Assembly: GCF_019097595.1 (NCBI RefSeq)
Contig: NC_080727.1
Span: 10,735,501 to 10,799,500 of the forward strand
Length of the DNA stretch: 64,000 bases
Reading direction: 5' to 3'
Origin: Hemibagrus wyckioides
Lineage: Eukaryota > Chordata > Actinopteri > Siluriformes > Bagridae
The notes below the pieces were generated by a model that saw only the letters and a program-made list of their open reading frames with translations, did not search any database and had not been told where the DNA came from. Below are positions 40,040 to 53,000 of the stretch, one piece after another. A program made the translations under genes and the position numbers. Numbering within the stretch: the first letter of the stretch is position 1; every line of letters starts with the position of its first letter.

Positions 40040-42090
40040 TTTTCATCTTGAAATCTGAGAGGGGGCAGCTAATGAGGAGAAGTTAGGGACAAATCTGGCA
40101 GCTGGAGCAGTTTGCTCACGAGAACTGGAGGTAATGAGATTCTGCTTCACAATGCTATGCAATTAATAATTCCGGTTTATGGATTAGACAAATTCTAGTT
40201 TTGGTGACTTGCACCGGAAAAAATATGGGAAAATGTGATGCAGGAATATTTGCTGAAATTTGTTGACCTGGAATGGCCCAATCTTGTTAATCAGCAGATC
40301 AAATGAAAACCCAGCACTTCTGAGAGCATTTTAACATTTGCTATAACATTCTAATAGACTAGTAACATATTCACTCTCCACCTCTCTCCAGTCACCATGT
40401 CCTGCCTTGACGGGTTTTTTTTTTTTTTTCGCCATAATGTTGCCGGAAATTTGTCACTAGTGGCAAACTATGGCAAACTTGTGGCAATTTTATTTGGCAA
40501 ATTAATTTGTTTGCTGCGAATTTGCCGCAAACATTTTGCCTTTCTAAGGGTAGTCAATAGGTGGATGACACCACCTTATTTTTTCAAACTCCTTTAGCAT
40601 TTAAACACATAAAATTGTTTTTTGAAGCTCCAGGACTTAATCATAAGCAAATGTGAGTTAATGTCTGTTAAAGATTGTATAACACTTTCTAGAATATTCC
40701 AGTAAAATCTGAAGTTATGTATTTAGGCATTGTGATTACTATCAAGAGAAGACATGTCATTTGAACTTTGATTCGGTTAAAGCTAAGGCTCAAATAGATT
40801 CAATTTATAATTGCAGAAAGACCTCTAAACAACACCTTTACAATTAACTGACTTCAAAGTGGCATATGTAATCTAAACGTAAACTAGAATTTTATCCCCA
40901 ATTAATTCTTAATTCATTCTTTTTCAAATTAGATAGTCTCACCTTTTTTACTGAACTACAATTACAGCATTTCTCAAAAAAAAATCAGAGACCCATACAT
41001 TGTACATATCCTTCCTTTAACACAGAAAAACCTAGAAATAATAAGTCCTATCTTACTAACCTTTTGAGACCAAATTACCAAAAAAACTGTGACTGGTTGT
41101 TTTACATGCAAGTCAGATGCCATTTTGGGCGGTCCTTTGTTGCTATGGAGTCCACACCTCTGCTATAAATCTGAAGGTTTGGCTATGTGAGACTAGTGTG
41201 ATTGATTGAATGATTGATTGATTGATTGAGCCAAAAGCATGAAAAATACTATTGCAAATTGTTCATTCAAAACTATAAGGGAATACAAAAAATGAACAGT
41301 GGTGCCAACGTACAGTAAAACAATAAAATAAAAAAAGAGAGATAAAAGGGTGCCATAATATTGTAAGATCTAATTGCTTTTTTTTACTTCTGCATTTATG
41401 TAAAATAGTGGAATAAAACTCACATTAAAAAATCATTTTTAAAGTGAGAATAATTTGGTTTGGAGTCAGACCACTTCATATTTTTAATGTGAAATTTTCC
41501 ACTTTATCAGTTTTTATCAGTTCCAGAATTGTTGAAGTGTATTATTTTGTCAAAGTATTCAGCTGTAAAGTGTTCCACAACTAACCAGGATAGTTTTATG
41601 TTTGCCAGAGGAATCAATCTCTAATTTAAAATGTTCCATCACATTTTTCACTGGATATATTCTGGGCATTACCTTAAAATTGACTGAATGAATGAATGAA
41701 TGAATGAATGAATGAATGAATGAATGAATCCACTTGACTGGGTAACATCTATGTGTGATTTTAAGAGATATATTCTTCTTTTATTTAACGTGTTAATAAA
41801 TGTGTAATGGTAATGTCGACTCTATTTACCAATCAAGATTATTTTTAAGGCAGCTTTGATAAAAGATTGCATGTCTTTACGAACTCACATTTTTGGAAAA
41901 AGTCTGTGAATTAGTTTCTATTAGAGAAGCCCATTTCACCAGCAGGAGGATCTGTTTTTTGTTTAAAATTGACTGGTTTATTGCTCCAATTTTAACGGGC
42001 ATTATAACTCAAAAAGGAAATGCGTTCATCATGTTGTTTTTGGTGTTGTAGCTATATTAAATGTTGACAAAGTTGTATTTGCAAAAGCAA
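40040..42090. other. Intergenic AT-rich stretch
   Basis: Contains a T-tract at about 40416-40429 followed by a GGCAAACT-rich patch, a (GATT)n run near 41205-41230 and an (AATG)n run near 41685-41729. No gene recognised. Confidence 0.4.
41685..41729. repeat. (AATG)n microsatellite
   Basis: About 11 tetranucleotide copies. Confidence 0.95.
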
Positions 42091-42099
42091 TAATCTTTT

Positions 42100-42640
42100 T
42101 TTTCCCGCAGCTTTATCCATCACTACGTGTCTACGGTTGCTATACACGTGGCATTTCCGGTGTCAATATAAACAAACGTACTGGAAACCAATCTAACAGT
42201 TTTTGTTGCAAGTCTGACAGACGTTTGCATCAACAAAACATTAGCTAAACATATAAAAAATTATTGTTTCAGTATACTCAAATTAATATGCAGCGGATAT
42301 TTGCGTTTGCGTTTGTTTTCTTTTACATTAACGCTCTCAGTGAATTATCTCACATTAAGGACAAAACGTATTATATTAACTCACACCACGGCTGACTGGG
42401 AATCTACTACCACAAATAAATTAAAAATTATGAAATATTACCAAACTGATATCTTCATGTATCAATTTCCTCTTTTTATTATGTTTCGTCGCGGTGGTGT
42501 TGTTGAGTACGGTGTCCCTGCCGGAAGACTTGAATGGTAACACTAATAGGAAGTGTCTAGGCAGGACATGGCCATTGCAAGGCAGCCATTGCTGTGTGTC
42601 GTGGCTGTGTCAGTAATACGCAAAAGTGGCGGAGAAAATA
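42100..42640 (+). promoter_or_regulatory. Probable SAR1 promoter region
   Basis: CG dinucleotides are more frequent here than in the surrounding AT-rich DNA. There is an E-box CACGTG at 42145-42150, a CCAAT at about 42188 and an ETS-type CCGGAAG at 42521-42527. It lies directly upstream of the inferred non-coding first exon. Promoter function is inferred from position and motifs; the start site is not fixed. Confidence 0.4.
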
Positions 42641-42729
42641 TTTACTACAGCCTTTCACATTAACGGGACGAATTTAGTGACTGAACCCCCAGTGTGACCG
42701 TCGTCTGGACATCTACATATAGACACGAG
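42600..42729 (+). other. sar1b: SAR1 non-coding first exon (5' UTR, approximate start)
   Basis: A strong donor CGAG|GTATGT ends at 42729 in the CG-richer stretch upstream of the first coding exon. Vertebrate SAR1 genes have a non-coding first exon. The 5' limit is arbitrary. Confidence 0.45.
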
Positions 42730-43241
42730 GTATGTCTTTTATGTCTTTGACCGATACTTTATTTAAAGCATAGTGGCCAATACTGGTTGGTTCATTCAAC
42801 TCCGCTGTTTACTAGCATAGACTAGTTAACTTAGTCTTGTGTAACTTTAATCAAGATGTGTACAAGCGTTTACATTCACAGGAATTGTTCAGCGATTAGT
42901 TAAAATCTGATCGTGTATACTGTGAACATACTGTATATCGTATATACTGTGAATTATGCTTGGTGGAAGTGCTAATGAGTTAGAGAATCTGATGCACGGC
43001 GTCTGATCGTATTTTGGTTTATATATGTATATGTGCTATATATTTATTTGTCAAAAAGCCTCGAAGATTCCTTTCGGATCCTCCGTCGCACGAGTGACAC
43101 GTAGGTAGTGCTGACTAGTTAATGAAATTGGGCCAGTGTTAGCTTGTGAACAATCGCTTTGGCGTTACTTCGATAGAGCGAATGGATTATTAAGAAATCA
43201 GTGAGGGTTTATTTCACACCCTGTTACACACTGGCATCCAC

Positions 43242-43275
<34 letters not shown>
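43242..43275. repeat. (TG)n microsatellite in SAR1 intron 1
   Basis: About 16 TG units, 500 bp after the non-coding exon. Confidence 0.95.
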
Positions 43276-43277
<2 letters not shown>

Positions 43278-43474
43278 GAGACAGAATATATAAACGGTCT
43301 GCGCAAGAGCAACAGGAGGCATGCAGAGCACACTGGATGCTGCGGAGATGCGGGTGCTTTAGCTGGCCAACCTCGAGCAGATGGTGGGGTCAGTTTTTGT
43401 CAGTATGGACCAAAGAACATAATTAGCTACCATAATTGTAGCTAACATAATCTACGTTTTGTGGCTCCTTGTGG

Positions 43475-43695
43475 CCTTGTGGCTCAAGTGGTTAAGGCTC
43501 TGGGTTGTTGGTCAGAGGATCAGGGTTCAAGCCCCAGCACCACTAAGCTCCACTGCTGGGCAATTGAGCAAGGCCCTTAACCCTCTCTACTCCAGGGGTG
43601 CTGTATCATAGCTGCCCTTGCGCTCTGACCCCATATCCTCACCTGGGATATGCAATGAAAAGAATTCCCCTGTGCTGTGGTGGTGATAAAGGCTT
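43475..43695 (+). mobile_element. tRNA-derived SINE (family 2), copy B
   Basis: A box TGGCTCAAGTGGTT (43480-43493), B box GGGTTCAAGCCCC (43523-43535), then CTGCTGGGCAATTGAGCAAG, CTCCAGGGGTGCTGTATCAT and GATATGCAATGAAAAGAATT. Same family as the minus-strand copy at 30652-30836, better preserved. Confidence 0.9.
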
Positions 43696-44009
43696 CAAGC
43701 CCTCAGGTGTTCTTCTTACCAGACATTTGACTAGTACATGGTTTAGGTCAAGCGTTTGTTAGCGGACATTAACTAGATACCATATCTCTATCTGGCTCGA
43801 TTTGACGGCTTTACAGGGCATGAAACTCTATTATTGCCTCCGGTTTTTATTAAACACACACTGAATCACCATTTTCTTTAGTATCTTCTTCTGCGGACAA
43901 CATAGTCTGCTTTTAAATTTCTTTGAGTCCTGGTTTTGCTGCTTGCACCCTCGTAAATGTGCATATAATAATAAAAAAAAAACGAGATTGTATAGTTCCA
44001 GAAAATGAA

Positions 44010-44980
44010 ACTGGACAATGCCACTGAAAGACCTGGTTTTAGACCCCGTTAATGTATTAGTATGGTGTAGGGCCTCCTTTTGCAGCCAATACAGCATCAG
44101 CTTGTCTTGGGAATGACAGATGCAAGTCCTGCACAGTGGTCAGAGGGATTTTGAGCCATTACTCTTGCAGAAGAGTGGCCAGGTCACAACCTGATGCTGG
44201 TGGAGGAAAACATTTCCTCACATGTTCAACTTCACTTTTCATGCTCAACAAATCACTCTGTCACCAGTCTTGCACATGCGTGTATTGGTGCATTATCAGC
44301 CTGATACATGGCATGACTTTCAGGGTACATTGTTAGAACCATTGGGTGCAAATGCTCCTCCAGAATGATTTGGTAGTCCATGGCAATGACACACTCATCT
44401 AGTAGTGGGCCTTTGGAATGGCATGATAGTGCAGCCCAAACTATCACTGATCCACCCCATGCTTCATTCTGGGCACATGTGAGTAAAAGGCAGTAAAGGT
44501 GGACTAATCAGAGAACAGTACGTGTTTCACATTGTCTGCAGCGCAAGATTTCCTCACCATTGAAACCAGCATTTTGCATTGGTTTAAGTGACCGAAGGTT
44601 TGGCTATAGCAACTCAACCATGTGGTGCTCCCCATGAAAAGTTTTGGTGGAAACAGTGGAGTACATTTAACTCTGCAGTGAGTTAGCCAACTGAGGTTTT
44701 ATGTATTTTTTTTTTTTTTTTTTGGACATGTGTTAGAACCCAAACATCCCTTTCATACATCATCCTCTTGCATTGACAGTTACTCCTGTTGGATGTGGTT
44801 CATCCTTCCTGGTGGTATGGAGACCCTGTATACTGTGGCTCTTGATAAACAGCAAAGACTTGCTGTTCTGGTCACTGATGCACCAGCAAGATGTGCACCT
44901 CTTATATACTCTGATGTTTCCCATTATGTTGTGTGGATTACAATATTTTATATTAAGCTGTGATATTGCTCAGCTATTCG
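44010..44980 (-). pseudogene. Tc1-like transposase remnant
   Basis: The minus strand of 44447-44253 reads MIVWAALSCHSKGPL, HLHPMVLTMYPESHAMYQ and ADNAPIHACARLV. The family has DDNAP, so the second catalytic Asp appears as Ala. Further blocks antisense to the N-terminal part continue to about 44980. Frames broken. Lies in SAR1 intron 1. Confidence 0.75.
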
Positions 44981-45569
44981 CACTCACACTCTTCTCTTAC
45001 GTATGGAATGTGAAATTAGTGAAGATTGGCCACTAGTAGCAGCTTATGCATAATTTATTTAATTATCCTACCATCGATTAATGGTACTTATGGAGATACT
45101 GATTAATGATAATGATTGCTTAATTATTAATTTAACAATCTGACCAATAGTCATTAATGAAAGAGAAAAATTGAATGGCAAAAGCTGTATACATTTTTAG
45201 TTAGCAGCATTTAGCTTAGTATAAAAAACAGGCAGAACCCCATGAACAGGCACACTACACATGATATATTATTCATGATTAATTATATATGGCAAATATA
45301 GATTTAAAATCCAGGGATTCAAACTTACTATCCTGTATTACCATACCAAGTTGCATGCAATGTTCTGGTCTCTTCCAGTTCAACTGACCCAGCTTTCATT
45401 TGTGGTAACCAGGCTTATGAAAAACAGCATCTTGCTTAAATGTTAACGAAAAAGACATAACACATAAGGTTATTGCCATGTGCATAAATAGTGCTTTTAA
45501 ACATCCATATACAATTGAATTTTCGTACAAGTACACTCCTACCCAGACCTATATGCAGTAATAAGTAGT

Positions 45570-45845
45570 ATAGTTGAAATTTATAATTTTTGTATAGCGC
45601 TTTTAACAATGGACATTGTCTCAAAGCAGCTTTACAGAAGTATAGAAACATATAATAATTTAAAAAGTTTAAAGTTAAGTTTAAAATATTTATCCTTAAC
45701 ATTTATCCCTAATGCAAGCCTAAGGCAATAGTAGCAAGGAAAAACTCCCTGAGATGATAGGAGGAAGAAAGCTTGAGAGGAACCAGGCTCATAAGGGAAC
45801 CCAACCTCATTTGTGTGACACTGGACAGTAAATAATGGCCTAAGA
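45570..45845 (+). repeat. Unclassified teleost interspersed repeat, copy A
   Basis: Shares ordered blocks with 51460-51750: AACAATGGACATTGTCTC, AAGCAGCTTTACAGAA, CTGAGATGAT, GGAGGAAGAAAGCTTGAGAG, GAACCAGGCTCA and AAGGGAACCCA. The class (LINE 3' end or other) cannot be decided here. Confidence 0.6.
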
Positions 45846-45849
45846 AATG

Positions 45850-47395
45850 CCAATGCTGACAGTTAAAACATGTAAACTTTCAGCCGATTGACCATGTCGG
45901 TTGACCATGAGATTAAATCTCCATAATAATTATACAACTGACACCTGTTCAGTGGTACCAGGGGTGGTGGTGTCTATTTAATGTAAATATCACACTATAT
46001 TTTAAGTGCCCACCCTCTGTATACAGATGTGTCAAATGCACAAAATACCCTCTCCTTTGTCTTGTTTTATGAAATTTCTGTTAGAAAGACTAGTGAAGTA
46101 TCAATAGCCTGTCATGGTTTCATGAGGAATATAATTAAGCAGAGAGTCTGTTTTACTGTCAGACTTGATAAATGTGGCCTACACTTGATCTTTGCTGAAT
46201 TTTTCACCATTTGTATGGTAGTAGTTGGCACTCATTTGTTATGATGATGTAGTCATTATAAATTTGATATCATGACATCCCACATCCCGCTTTTTAAAAA
46301 CACCTTTTAAAACATTTCTAACAGAAAATAACATCCACTAACTCTTTAAATTTTGTTTATACTTCCATATTAGCACATACTTGCATCCACATGTTGTGCA
46401 TATCTGCAGTGCGTATACCCAGACCAATTTTGAGGAGACCTATTGACATATTTCTACTGTGGGTTTTTGAAATAAAATGGACAGAGAAGACATGGTGTAT
46501 CTGATGTACTTGCCTTATAGAAGTGTAACAGTAGTACATCAGGGCACAATGTGTTGTGATGCAAAAACCTGCTGATGTGCAAAGTGGAAATGACACTGGC
46601 ATTCTGCTATTCTGTTAGCTAATGCAGTCGCACTGTTTGAACGCCAGAGGTCCCAATCTGCACAACCCATAGTGTTAAAATAGACTGAGGGCACACTAGT
46701 CATGAGATTACATATTTCATGTAGGGCCTGCACCATTAGTAAGACTGGAATTGTCTGCATTCTGTCCCTGAAAAAGAGCTCTTTAGTGGCTTTTAAGAAA
46801 CACTGGACTATAGTACATGAGCTCTTTCTGATTCAGATTTTTCTGTCATCATTTTCTTATAGTCAAATTTAGTACAGAATATTCTCATAATATTGAATAG
46901 TGAATCCAGTATCATAATTCGAATCCAGTTCGGACTAGACAGTATCATTACACTCCTTATGGTTTATGGTTATGGTTATGCTTATGGTTCATCCACGTTC
47001 AAAATAAATACATTTAGATCTAAGTAAGCATTCTTCCAGTTGATTAAAACAAGTGTCCATTTGTGACTGTAAACAAAAGCTTTCTCTATTACTATTAGGA
47101 GCTGTGTTGACCATGATATCGAGTTGTCCCAGTTCTGCCTGCATTCACAAAAGGGGGGGGGTTGTATAAAGGTGACTGACAATGATGAACCTATTAAGCG
47201 AATGCTGATTGGTTGGCTGTGAGGTGTGTCCAGATGCATTCATGGACAGGTTGTTAAGACATTGTGGCATTTCTTCTGTGGGTTTTATCAAATTCGGAAT
47301 AATGTTTAAATTTGTTTTTCGTGTTTGCTTCACACACATGATCACTTTATTGTGTAAAGGATTTAGGTATGGAAAACTACAATCATGACATGTTT
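45850..47395. other. SAR1 intron 1, middle
   Basis: Nothing classified. A TTATGG-type short repeat lies at about 46960-46990. Confidence 0.35.
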
Positions 47396-47397
47396 TA

Positions 47398-47399
<2 letters not shown>

Positions 47400-47437
<38 letters not shown>
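47400..47437. repeat. (AAT)n microsatellite
   Basis: About 12 trinucleotide copies. Confidence 0.95.
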
Positions 47438-48544
47438 GTTTATAGTGTGAGGCAGTATAATAGCTATAGATCATAACTTTTCTTTCTTCTAGCAAATTCC
47501 CAGTAAAAACACTGTGTGACGTAAACTACAGCGTGTGAAAGAAGAAATAAATAAATACCTAAAGTATACATCAGTCAGTGGTTAATAGAAATCTGGATTT
47601 AAAACTAAGTACATTGAAGTGCTTCTATACAAGGTTTAATCATATTGCTGAATATGGATGAGTAAAACACTCTAGAATTCATTTAGAATTCACTGCATTT
47701 AGAATTAATGTTCAATTAATTTATAATCAATAATAAATTAGGTCCATGTGATTTATCTCCATTCTATCTATATTATTATCATAATCATATTATAAACATG
47801 GACTTTGCATAGTTTTTGGCTTTTCTTAGAGGACATGTTCCCTATGAAGGCTTCGCCCTGTGCTAGTGTGTTTACATAACTTGCTCACAGAAACGTGCGC
47901 ACAAGTATAAATCAGCCCAAGGTACTTTACCACATTTGCCACAACTCAGTTATTAATACTCTACATTTTAAACTAGATTATGTTGCCTCCTAATGATTTG
48001 GCCTAGACTGAAGCATTTTTATAAAATTCGTAGTTTGCAGGGGTACCTGTAAATAAATACATGCAGTCCTCTGTGAAAGCATGGGTTTGGCAAAACCTTT
48101 TTAGTCTCGTATTCATCTTTTGATTTCAAACTCAAATGTCTACAGAGTATAGCAAAAACAAAAGAATTGGCCTTGTCATTTCAGTATTTTCAGAAGAGAC
48201 CTGAGATATGACAGACAGTCCATCATGATGCCAAAATGGATCAATGTAGAACCATAAAACGTAGGGCTCAACTTTTTTTTTCTTAAATGTTAGCTGTTTT
48301 AAACTGAACATTTTAAATGTGTTTCTCAGTGTAATTTATTGTACTACTACTACATCAGCAATAAGCTGCTTTTGGATTGTCCTATATATATTTTGAGTAA
48401 TTATGACCAAATACACACAGGCATTAATAAGAACTAGCAGTTACAACTTCAACAATGTTTATACCACAAAAAAACTGAAACATGAAACTAATTTATTTTT
48501 TAAGATTATTGGAGTTCCGAATTGATCATGGGTTTGTCATAATC

Positions 48545-48615
48545 GATCAGATAACATTTACATTCATGGCATTTTGGCAGATACCCTTATCCCTAATGAT
48601 TTACATTTAATCTGA
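48545..48615. repeat. Fragment of a common teleost repeat
   Basis: ACATTTACATTCATGGCATT then TTGGCAGATACCCTTATCC and ATGATTTACATTTA resembles a widespread fish repeat block (TTTGGCAGACGCCCTTATCC type). Class not assigned. Confidence 0.4.
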
Positions 48616-49019
48616 TCCATTGGATAGCTTCTGAGAATCGAGCGGCACGTGTCAGGGTGAAAAATATACTCGTTTCCTGATTTGTTTTTTGGTAAAGGCC
48701 CACGACATTCCAGAATCAACTGCTCAAACGGCTTTTCCCATCATTGGAATTGTTTACTGGAATGATTTGCAAAGGCATCATGCAGCTTCCAACAACGAAT
48801 TGTCTCTGCCAGTTTTCCTAGACCCTCTTTTCTGATGTTCATCAGCTGACTCAGAAGTGACTAATTCTGGTTCAACAGAGAGAGAACACTTTATTAGAAT
48901 CTGTTGCAGGATTCAAGAACGAGTCAGCAAGGTTCACGACCTCTTTCTGTTTCTCTTTACAACAGTACGACAGAGAAAAACCTTACCACCAGCTATTTTA
49001 GTCATTCCATAAGATAAGG

Positions 49020-49285
49020 CTTACACCATCCACTAGTATTCCAAGAGGAATTGTACCTGTACCCAGGTTAACCTTAAGGTAAATATACATATGCCCTAAC
49101 TTGATTCTGCAAACCAATAAATCAGTACCAGAGTACGTTTTAGGTGAGAATGGCAAATTGTCAGCTAACATAAATGATTGTACTGCACCAGTGTCCCTTA
49201 AAATGTAAATGTCCCAATCAAGTGGGCCAGTACTAAGAGATACAGAATCCGTTAGTAAAACTGCTTTAGCAAAAAGTACACTTAG
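49020..49285 (-). mobile_element. Ty3/gypsy aspartic protease relic
   Basis: The minus strand of about 49213-49085 reads DIYILRDTGAVQSFMLADNL then PFSPKTYSGTDLLV, with the DTGA active-site motif of gypsy retropepsins. YLKVNLGTGT and LVDGVSLILWND follow toward 49020, resembling the GVSLLLGND end of the domain. The adjacent region 48840-49020 may belong to the same relic. Confidence 0.75.
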
Positions 49286-49289
49286 ATTT

Positions 49290-49990
49290 CACTTTTTGGG
49301 GTGTATGGGGTAAAAAATTGTCTGGGTATACAAAATTTCAGAAAGATCTCTTCTGGGATCTGCCTAATGCTCCTACAAAACTGCTCCTAAGTGTCTTATG
49401 TTTACAACCAAAGCATCATCACTTGCACTCTCTAGGACGGTGTATTTATTGGTCACTTTGGACTACTGTATTGTAGTGTAATGTTTTGTAGTGTTGTCTG
49501 TCTTGTAGTGTTTTGTAGTGTTTGCACTCTGTTTTGTCCTGTCTCTTGTCTTTATACTGTCTGTACAAGTTTGCACCCATGCACTTTGTGTGTACTGTGT
49601 GATTGTACTCAGTCCCTAGTTCCTTGTATTTTTTATGTCTTTATGTAGCACCAGAGTCCTAGTGGAATGTTGTTTTATTTCACTATGAACTGTACCATCT
49701 ATATATGGTTGAAATGACTATAAGAAACCTCTTGACTAAAAGAAATTAAGATAGATATATATCTCAAGAGAATTTTTCATTCACATAAGAAAGCCGTTAA
49801 GAGGTAATATGTGATTTGCATTTTCATTTGAATTATATAAAAAAATGTAGGTGTCCAAAAATAGAAAATGCAATTAAAATACAATTTGTGATTCCTTCTG
49901 AAAATTGAAAAATACTGTTACAGTTTTTGTAACCAAAAAAAATCTGAAGAAAAAATTAAGTAATTTCATGCTCAAGTGGTTTTATGTTGT
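49290..49990 (+). other. SAR1 intron 1, right end
   Basis: Contains a TTGTAGTGTTTTGTAGTGTT repeat near 49480-49522. No mobile element recognised. Confidence 0.35.
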
Positions 49991-50015
49991 TTTTTTTCCC
50001 CTCTCTCTTTTTCAG

Positions 50016-50092
50016 GATTTGACCCGATCTGGATATGTCCTTCATATTTGATTGGATTTATAGTGGTTTTAGTAATGTACTGCAGTTTCTTG
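50016..50092 (+). CDS. sar1b: SAR1 exon 2 (start codon exon)
   Basis: Acceptor TTTTTCAG, donor CTTG|GTAAGA. The ATG at 50035-50037 follows 19 nt of 5' UTR and has G at -3. It encodes the membrane-inserting amphipathic N-terminus [19 protein letters not shown] plus one base. Confidence 0.95.
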
Positions 50093-53000
50093 GTAAGAAT
50101 CCCTTTTGAATGTAGATTTTTAAAAAATATTGTAGATGCCTCTAAGAGTAGTTCTTAACTATTAACTGTTACATTCATTTGGATTTTGTTTTCGTTTGTT
50201 TAAGTTAAAAAAATAAAAAAGAAAGGAAATAACATTTTGGGGCTTATGGCTTTGCTTTTGTGGCAGTGGAAATAACTAGTGGAAACAGTAGATCATACTC
50301 AGTCTACCTTTATTTCATGGTTCTGCTGAATGAGTGATTTTCCTTTTGTGTCAGCTGTCATTAATATGTAATAATACTAGGTTGAAATGGTTGCAGATCT
50401 GTGCCTAATTTAATTGCAAACATGTTCAATATATGATGAAAAGGTATAGCATCTCTGTCAGATTATGTGTTTTTTGTAGTTAGACTTTGCACATTAATTT
50501 GGATTTCTCGTGCTCAGAAAGGCAATGCATTGTATGAAATGTTTACAGTGAAGTCAGTAGAGAATCTGAGTGCTTGACTTGGGTACTGTAGAGTGCAGTA
50601 GATATTAATGCCGAGATATACACGGAGATGTTAAGTCCATAGAGATTATTTCTGAAAAAAAACCTGTTCTTGTTCTTTTAGGACTGTATAAAAAAACTGG
50701 TAAACTAGTATTTCTTGGTCTGGACAATGCTGGCAAGACCACACTTCTGCATATGCTTAAAGATGATCGACTGGGGCAACATGTGCCAACCTTACATCCA
50801 AGTGAGTTTCTGTTCTAACAAAATAAACACAGATGCACAGTGATTTCTTTAATTAACTTTGAATATTCACATTTTTTATATTATAATGTTAAAAATTTCA
50901 TAAATATTAGGCAAAAAAACCTGTCCACATGATTTGATATCAGCAGTGAGTCTGTATTTGACAATGGCACTGAATCTTCTATGATGTAATATGATCTGGT
51001 TTACTAACTTTCTTTGTTCAGTATTTGGGGTGGATCTTCTGTTAATCCATGAATTGTAATGTAGAGCTTAATGGAGTTTTTTTTAATTCACAAATGCACT
51101 TTATTTTAGATTAATTATACATCAAATTAAAAAATGAAACTTTTTTATGCAACAGCATAACCCCCAGTCCTCACTAAAACACATACGTTGTTGAGTCCTA
51201 ACATTAATATCACTTGCCTAACATTATGAAGGTCGAAGGTGGCTGCGAAAACAGCCCTGTACAAAATCAAGACAAGGTGTGATGTGTTGGAAGGTGTCTG
51301 ATGTATATGTGGTATCTGGCAGAAAGACATTGCTGCTTGTCTTTCTTCACAGCTCCCAGTGGTTTAACACATGACATAAATATCAGAAAATTAAATCGGA
51401 AAATTCTGCAACTTTTATCGGCTCATTGATCTTTTTATTAGTTTTTTATTTATTATTACAGTTTAATTTATTTGAATAGTATTTATAATAGTATTTATTT
51501 TAACAACGGACATTTTCTAAAAGCAGCATTACAGAAGAATTTAAACATAGAATAAAAATTATAAAGTTTATTACAAAATTATAAAAAATTAAGTTACTTT
51601 TTATGTCTAACATTTGTCTCTAATGAACAAGCCTGTGGCAATGAGGCAAAATCATCTCTCTGAGATGATTTGAGGAAGAAACCTTGAGTGGAACCAGGCT
51701 CAGAAGGGAACCCATCCTAATTTGGGTAACACTGGAGAGTAAATTATGTGAATATAAATAATGTCCTTTCTTCAACAGTTTATAGTCATGTGGAATTGTG
51801 CAAACAAGAGCTCCTGAGGAACTAATAGGTCAGTGTAATTTCTCAGTTCATTGTAGACTTTACACTAGTTCCAGCCTGACGAAGTCTTTAAATGTTCACT
51901 GTTGAAGACCTGAGGACTAAGCTGACCGACACAACAGCAGTTCAAAGACGATAGTCTCCAAGAGGTTCTATACACAACAGTTCCCTGAATCACAGGCTGT
52001 CCATGCAGATCAATCCCCAGCAACAGTGAGCACCACCAAGCAACGAGACTCCAACCAGAGGTAGATTGTCTGGATGTATCAGGCAGGTCCAGAAAGAAGA
52101 AGCGGCCACACAGGGAATTTGGAACACTGGGAGCTCGGGAGTGGCATGTATAGCTCGACAAAGAGAGAGTGGAAAAAAAAGACAGAGAGAATCATGTGAT
52201 GGTTAAAGACAATGTAGATTGCTGCGGCATCCTCTCTAGACCTATTTGATCTATAAGCAAATTGGTGGGGGTCAAAGCTCTGGTGCTGGGTGAGTGCAAC
52301 TGGCTGGTAGTCGTTGTAGGCTGGAGATGTGGAGTTTCTTGGGCAGAAGAATTATGGTGGAGGACTTCAGAAAGGGTGGGACAGTGGACTGGGACAGGGA
52401 CTGGTTGAATATCCTGGTGAAGACTCCAGCCAACTGGTCCGCGCAGTCCTTCAGCAAACGTCCTGGGATGCCATCGGGACCTGCGGCCTTCCTCGGGTTG
52501 ATGGCCCACACTGTGCGCCTGACCTCATGCTCCTCCCCTGTGAGGGCGGAGCTGCTGTGGACCATGGGTTGTACTGTAGCTGTCTCTAGTGGCTACACAT
52601 CAAAGCGGGCAAAGAAGAGGTTCAGCTCCTCTGCCAGCATAGCATCGCCATCAGCAGCTCCGAGGTAATTGGTAAGATGCTGGACACCTTCCAACACCTG
52701 CCTGCTGTTGTTGCTGTTCAGGTGGTCCTCAATTCTCCTCCTGTAGTCAGATTTGGACTCTCTGATGCCTCTCTTCAGGTTTGGTCTGTGTGTCTGCTTC
52801 CATAGCCTACCTAGCACGCCGGCCCTGCAGCCTTGCTTCTGCTTCCTCTCACAGTGCCACCTTCGCCTCCTCCCTGCAGGGATGATAATCCACGGAGAGT
52901 CTGACCAAATTCTGTGGGGTCAGATAGTGATCCAGTCATGGATAATAATTCTGGGAAATAACTGATAAATCTCTTTAAAGCAGTAGACATTAATGTATGT

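Noticed and set aside
40416..40550. GGCAAACT-rich patch with partial inverted similarity
   Set aside because: The arms are too short and irregular to call an element.
42301..42540. 79-residue frame upstream of the SAR1 non-coding exon
   Set aside because: No homology or codon signal; it lies in the probable promoter.
43475..43695. tRNA-like sequence with A and B boxes (also 17664-18015)
   Set aside because: The heads belong to SINEs with long bodies and no cloverleaf that I can fold; not tRNA genes.
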